Shown: piece by piece, positions 60,839-64,000 of the stretch
Layout of the letters: every line of letters begins with the position of its first letter
How positions within the stretch are numbered: the first letter of the stretch is position 1
From: Kineosporia mesophila
GTDB lineage: Bacteria; Actinomycetota; Actinomycetes; Actinomycetales; Kineosporiaceae
Length of the DNA stretch: 64,000 bases
Direction of reading: 5' to 3'
NCBI RefSeq assembly: GCF_021129235.1
Contig: NZ_JAJOMA010000020.1
Coordinates: 62,001-126,000 of the forward strand
Made by a program: the position numbers and the translations under genes
Notes under the pieces: model-generated
What the model saw: the letters and a program-made list of their open reading frames with translations, nothing else
Database searches by the model: none
Told to the model about the DNA's origin: nothing

Positions 60839-61918
60839 ATGGCAGCGGATCCGGTGGTGGCTGAGCCCGTCGACACGATGATCAACTGGGACCTGGCGGC
60901 GCGCACGGCGGCCCGGGTCGGGCGTTCCGGCCCGGATGTCAGCGTGGCGCAGGCCCAGCAGATCGTGGGGGAGCTACGCGTGGCCGCGGCCACCGCGCAC
61001 CCGCACGTGCAGTCGGTCACCGGGCTCACGACGAATCCGGGCGAGGGTGTCTTCGTGGTGGACCGGCCGGGCTGGGCCCGGGCCAACATCACCGCCTTCC
61101 GCACCCTGCTGGCCCCGGTGATGGCCGAGGTCCAGGCCAAGAACGAGGAGCGCGGCAAGGCCGGGGCCGGGCAGAGCGCCATCGGCAGCCGGGTCACCGG
61201 CGCCGAGATCGGGGCCCTGCTCGGCGTGCTCTCCAGCCGCGTGCTCGGCCAGTACGACGCGTTCGCCAGCCCGGGCCGGCTGCTGCTGATCGCGCCGACG
61301 ATCGTCACGGTCGAGCGCGACCTGGAGGTCGTGCCCGAGGACTTCCGGCTCTGGGTGTGCCTGCACGAGGAGACGCACCGGGTGCAGTTCACTGCCTCGG
61401 ACTGGCTCTCCGACCACCTGCTGGGCGAGGTCCGCAGCCTGATCAGCGAGCTCATGCTGGAGCCCGGTCAGGTCGCCGACCGCTTCGGCCAGGTGCTGCG
61501 CGGGCTGCCCGACATGGTGAAGGGCGAGGGTGACGGCCGTTCGGTGCTCGAGGCCGTGCAGACCCCCGAGCAGCGGCAGAAGCTGGCCCGCATCACCGCG
61601 ATCATGTCGCTGCTGGAGGGCCACGCCGACGTGATCATGGACGAGGTCGGCCCGCAGGTCGTGCCCACCGTGGCCACCATCCGCCAGCGCTTCACCCGTC
61701 GCCGGGCCGGCCGGGGCGCGATCGACCAGCTGCTGCGCCGGCTGCTCGGGCTCGACGCCAAGGCCCGGCAGTACGCCGACGGTGCGAAGTTCGTGCGCGG
61801 GGTGACCAAGGAGGTCGGCATGGACGGCTTCAACGCGGTCTGGACCTCGCCGCAGACCCTGCCCGAGCCCGAGGAGATCAACGACCCGAAGGCCTGGGTA
61901 CGCCGCGTGCATGGATGA
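60839..61918 (+). CDS. Zinc-dependent metalloprotease-like protein (DUF2342, zincin)
   Basis: The 359-residue protein has the zincin motif HEETH (LHEETHRVQF, near residue 180) and a downstream Glu in LLEGHADVIMDEVG that can be the third ligand. This matches the actinobacterial DUF2342 family, sometimes annotated as coenzyme F420 biosynthesis-associated. Its substrate is unknown. No signal peptide, so cytoplasmic. ATG 60839 lies 16 nt after dacB, and its 3' end overlaps tilS by 8 nt. Confidence 0.88.
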   Translation: MAADPVVAEPVDTMINWDLAARTAARVGRSGPDVSVAQAQQIVGELRVAAATAHPHVQSVTGLTTNPGEGVFVVDRPGWARANITAFRTLLAPVMAEVQAKNEERGKAGAGQSAIGSRVTGAEIGALLGVLSSRVLGQYDAFASPGRLLLIAPTIVTVERDLEVVPEDFRLWVCLHEETHRVQFTASDWLSDHLLGEVRSLISELMLEPGQVADRFGQVLRGLPDMVKGEGDGRSVLEAVQTPEQRQKLARITAIMSLLEGHADVIMDEVGPQVVPTVATIRQRFTRRRAGRGAIDQLLRRLLGLDAKARQYADGAKFVRGVTKEVGMDGFNAVWTSPQTLPEPEEINDPKAWVRRVHG

Positions 61919-62891
61919 GGTCACGGCCGTCCACGTGGCGGTCCGGGATGCCCTGGCGGACCTTTCGGGCAGATCCGGGCCGGTTCTCGTGGCCTGCAGC
62001 GGCGGGCCCGACTCGCTGACTCTCGCCGCGGTCACCCTCACCACCGCCCGGGCCCACGGGTTCCGCGCGGGGGCGGTGGTGATCGACCACGGCTGGTCGG
62101 CCCCGGCCTCCGCGGCCGGGGCGCAGGCGGCCGGGCAGTGCCGCGCGCTGGGTCTGGATCCGGTACGGCTCACAAGGGTGGACGCGGGTGGCCCCGGGGG
62201 ACCCGAGGCGGCCGCCCGGGTGGCCCGGTACCAGGCCCTGGAAGCCGTGGCCGCCGAACTGGGGGCCTGCGCGGTCCTGCTCGGCCACACCCTCGACGAC
62301 CAGGCCGAGACCGTCCTGCTCGGCCTCGGGCGCGGTTCGGGCGCCCGCAGTCTGGCCGGCATGCCCGCGGTCCGGGGCGTGTTCCGCCGGCCGTTCCTCG
62401 GGCTGCGGCGGGAGGTGGTGGCCCGGGCCGGTGCCGTCCTCGGCCTGCACCCGTGGCACGACCCGGCCAACGACGACCCGGCCTACACCCGGGTGCGGGT
62501 TCGGCGGCTCTCCGGGGAGCTGGAGGGGGCCCTCGGTCCCGGGGTGGTGGAGGCACTGGCCCGGAGCGCCCAGATGCTCCGGGAGGACGCGGACGCGCTG
62601 GACGCGCTCGCGGGCCAGTTGCTGGAGCAGGCCCTCACCGGTGCTCACGAGGTGGCTGTCGGGCCGTTGCGGGAGGCTCTGCCCGCCCTGCGCCGCCGGG
62701 CCCTGCTGGGGCTCGCGCTCCGGGCCGGCTGCCCCGGCGGGGCCCTGGGTCACCGGCACGCGCTGGCGCTGGAGCGGCTGGTGGTCACCGGCCGGGGCCG
62801 GGCGGATCTGCCCGGCGCAGTGGTGGCCCAGGTCACGACCTCCGGCCGGGGGCCCCGGCTGAGCCTGCACGGCCGGATTGTGGCAGGCTGA
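61911..62891 (+). CDS. tilS: tRNA(Ile)-lysidine synthase
   Basis: A 326-residue N-type ATP pyrophosphatase. The PP-loop is SGGPDS (30-35), with the tRNA-binding [20 protein letters not shown] near residue 125 and the [15 protein letters not shown] segment. It attaches lysine to C34 of tRNA-Ile2, changing decoding from AUG to AUA. ATG 61911 overlaps the zincin gene. The C-terminal domains are shorter than in E. coli, as usual in actinobacteria. Confidence 0.92.
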   Translation: MDEVTAVHVAVRDALADLSGRSGPVLVACSGGPDSLTLAAVTLTTARAHGFRAGAVVIDHGWSAPASAAGAQAAGQCRALGLDPVRLTRVDAGGPGGPEAAARVARYQALEAVAAELGACAVLLGHTLDDQAETVLLGLGRGSGARSLAGMPAVRGVFRRPFLGLRREVVARAGAVLGLHPWHDPANDDPAYTRVRVRRLSGELEGALGPGVVEALARSAQMLREDADALDALAGQLLEQALTGAHEVAVGPLREALPALRRRALLGLALRAGCPGGALGHRHALALERLVVTGRGRADLPGAVVAQVTTSGRGPRLSLHGRIVAG

Positions 62892-62944
62892 GCTGCCGCC
62901 GGATCCGGCGCGACATCCACATCCGATATGCACCTGGGAGATTC

Positions 62945-63499
62945 GTGGACGCCTCCGACATGGGTTCGGACCTGGAAAAGGTCCTGCTCACCGAGGAACA
63001 GATCCAGGCACGACTCGGCGAGCTGGCCGGGCAGATCGAGCAGGACTACGCCGGCCAGGACGTGCTCCTGGTGGGTGTGCTCAAGGGCGCCATCATGGTG
63101 ATGGCCGACCTGAGCCGCACGCTGCACCGCAGCTACGAGACCGACTGGATGGCCGTGTCCTCGTACGGCTCGGGCACCAAGTCGTCCGGCGTGGTGCGCA
63201 TCCTGAAAGACCTGGACCGCGACATCAGCGGCCGGCACGTGCTGATCGTCGAGGACATCGTCGACTCCGGTCTGACGCTCTCCTGGCTGATCGCCAACCT
63301 GAGCTCGCGCGGCCCGGCCTCGGTCGAGGTGTGCACACTGCTGCGGAAACCGGATGCGATGAAGGTGGACCTCAAGGTCCGCTACGTCGGGTTCGACATA
63401 CCCAACGAGTTCGTGGTCGGGTACGGCCTCGACTACGCCGAGCAGTACCGCAACCTCCGGGTGGTGGGCACCCTCGCGGAGCACGTGTACTCAAGCTGA
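62945..63499 (+). CDS. hpt: Hypoxanthine phosphoribosyltransferase
   Basis: The 184-residue enzyme salvages hypoxanthine and guanine with PRPP. The PRPP-binding signature is [13 protein letters not shown] (100-112); the PPi loop is GVLKGAIM (44-51), and the purine site lies in [24 protein letters not shown] 62945 has GGGAG 6 nt upstream; an ATG 15 nt later is possible. The long upstream frame through tilS is a shadow. tilS-hpt-ftsH is a conserved bacterial order. Confidence 0.95.
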   Translation: MDASDMGSDLEKVLLTEEQIQARLGELAGQIEQDYAGQDVLLVGVLKGAIMVMADLSRTLHRSYETDWMAVSSYGSGTKSSGVVRILKDLDRDISGRHVLIVEDIVDSGLTLSWLIANLSSRGPASVEVCTLLRKPDAMKVDLKVRYVGFDIPNEFVVGYGLDYAEQYRNLRVVGTLAEHVYSS

Positions 63500-63547
63500 C
63501 GCCGACCTGGCGCCAAGCTGTGAGCGCAACTGTGAACCGGCAGGAGC

Positions 63548-63575
63548 GGAACAGGAGGACGATGTCCTCCGTTCC
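63548..63575 (+). terminator. Hairpin between hpt and ftsH
   Basis: GGAACAGGAGGAC (63548-63560) pairs with 63564-63575 with one bulge and a 3-nt loop. The rest of the 267-bp gap to ftsH holds no supported gene. Confidence 0.6.
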
Positions 63576-63766
63576 ACTCATAGCTGCCTTCCGGACGTGC
63601 GTCGGTAGTAACCGGAGAAAGCATCCGGAAGCGGCGACGTCCGCAGCAAGATGTGCACGGGCCGCCGGGTCGAGGCCGGGTCGGTCTGTGGGCATCGGTG
63701 TACCGTCGTCCTATTGAGCACGAGCAGGAGGGTCGGGGCCTTTTCGGCTCCAGGTGAACACACGGC

Positions 63767-64000
63767 ATGGACGTCAAACGACTGACGCGGGGGCCGGCGA
63801 TCTGGGTGATCGTCTTCGTGGTCCTGCTCATCATCGGGGCCCGCGTGTTCGCGCCCAATCAGGTCTCGAAGATCGACACGTACCAGGCCATCGACCTGAT
63901 TGAGCAGAACAAGGTCGAGAGCGCCACCCTGATCGACGGTGACCAGCGCATCGAGCTGACCCTGAAGGCCGGCAACGAGATCAAGGGCCACCTTCAGGTC
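63767..64000 (+). CDS. ftsH: FtsH N-terminus, cut by window edge
   Basis: ATG 63767 opens 78 codons that run off the window. The translation has a basic start (MDVKRLTRGP), one membrane helix (about 11-28), and the beginning of the extracytoplasmic alpha/beta FtsH_ext domain. This is how the membrane AAA protease FtsH starts, and tilS-hpt-ftsH is its usual neighbourhood. Catalytic domains are beyond the window. Confidence 0.88.
   Translation, partial: MDVKRLTRGPAIWVIVFVVLLIIGARVFAPNQVSKIDTYQAIDLIEQNKVESATLIDGDQRIELTLKAGNEIKGHLQV

Noticed and set aside
62138-62944. Upstream extension of the hpt frame through tilS
   Set aside because: tilS motifs are in the other frame, and hpt has a good ribosome site at GTG 62945.

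Overview
The window is high-GC DNA from an actinobacterium, closed at neither end: it starts inside a ygfZ-like gene and stops 78 codons into ftsH. Mycothiol synthesis (mshA), carD, a dacB / zinc-metalloprotease / tilS / hpt / ftsH run, an Rv0474-hbhA-Rv0476-like run and a phoU/senX3/regX3/carD/ispF/cysS/rlmB/msiK order shared with mycobacteria and streptomycetes fix the phylum. An RsiG-type c-di-GMP effector suggests a sporulating, possibly motile-spore lineage (Kineosporiaceae-like; the family is inference, not shown).

Layout. 1-30 kb is core chromosome: a C-C lyase-like BKACE enzyme, the hbhA-like block, rsiG, dtd, a methyltransferase, mshA, gpmA, the phosphate regulators phoU / senX3-regX3 with PHO-box-like repeats between them, carD, a degenerate IspD-like gene, the true ispD (inverted), ispF, cysS, rlmB, a DUF4032 gene, msiK with a divergent LacI regulator, a CBS protein, a membrane Ser/Thr kinase, a PAS-GGDEF-EAL protein, an MmpL transporter and a saccharopine-dehydrogenase-like gene.

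30.2-44.9 kb is an integrative element of the AICE type inserted in a tRNA-Thr(UGU) gene. It is bounded by perfect 47-bp direct repeats (30206-30252 and 44874-44920). It carries int and xis, a DUF3631 ATPase, an FtsK/TraB-like translocase, small membrane and zinc-finger transfer proteins, a GntR-kinase fusion regulator, and a DUF397 / XRE pair. At its right end lies an AT-rich cargo: a two-gene cassette with a TIR-domain protein (42446-43852) and an unrecognised 183-residue partner (43968-44519). By architecture this is a candidate anti-phage system and the most novel part of the window. Two repeat arrays inside the element look like cis-acting sites: eight GGTAGCG(G/C) copies beside traB (33937-34050) and a divergent GGGACGG array within the DUF3631 gene (32116-32354).

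44.9-48 kb, just right of the element, looks like a decayed relative of it: an int-3'-end-like scrap, an XRE-TPR regulator, two unknown genes and a Nudix remnant that lost its Nudix box.

48-64 kb is again core: an SDR gene divergent from an XRE regulator, membrane proteins, an MhuD-like haem monooxygenase, a PPOX protein, a secreted DUF4832/4874 protein, a fused trehalose-phosphate synthase/phosphatase, a probable c-di-AMP riboswitch ahead of an NlpC/P60 endopeptidase, ppa, dacB, a zincin, tilS, hpt and ftsH. A family of about 80-bp palindromes (13546, 52839, 58598, with a shorter cousin at 577) sits at gene 3' ends, and the three long copies show a compensatory base change.
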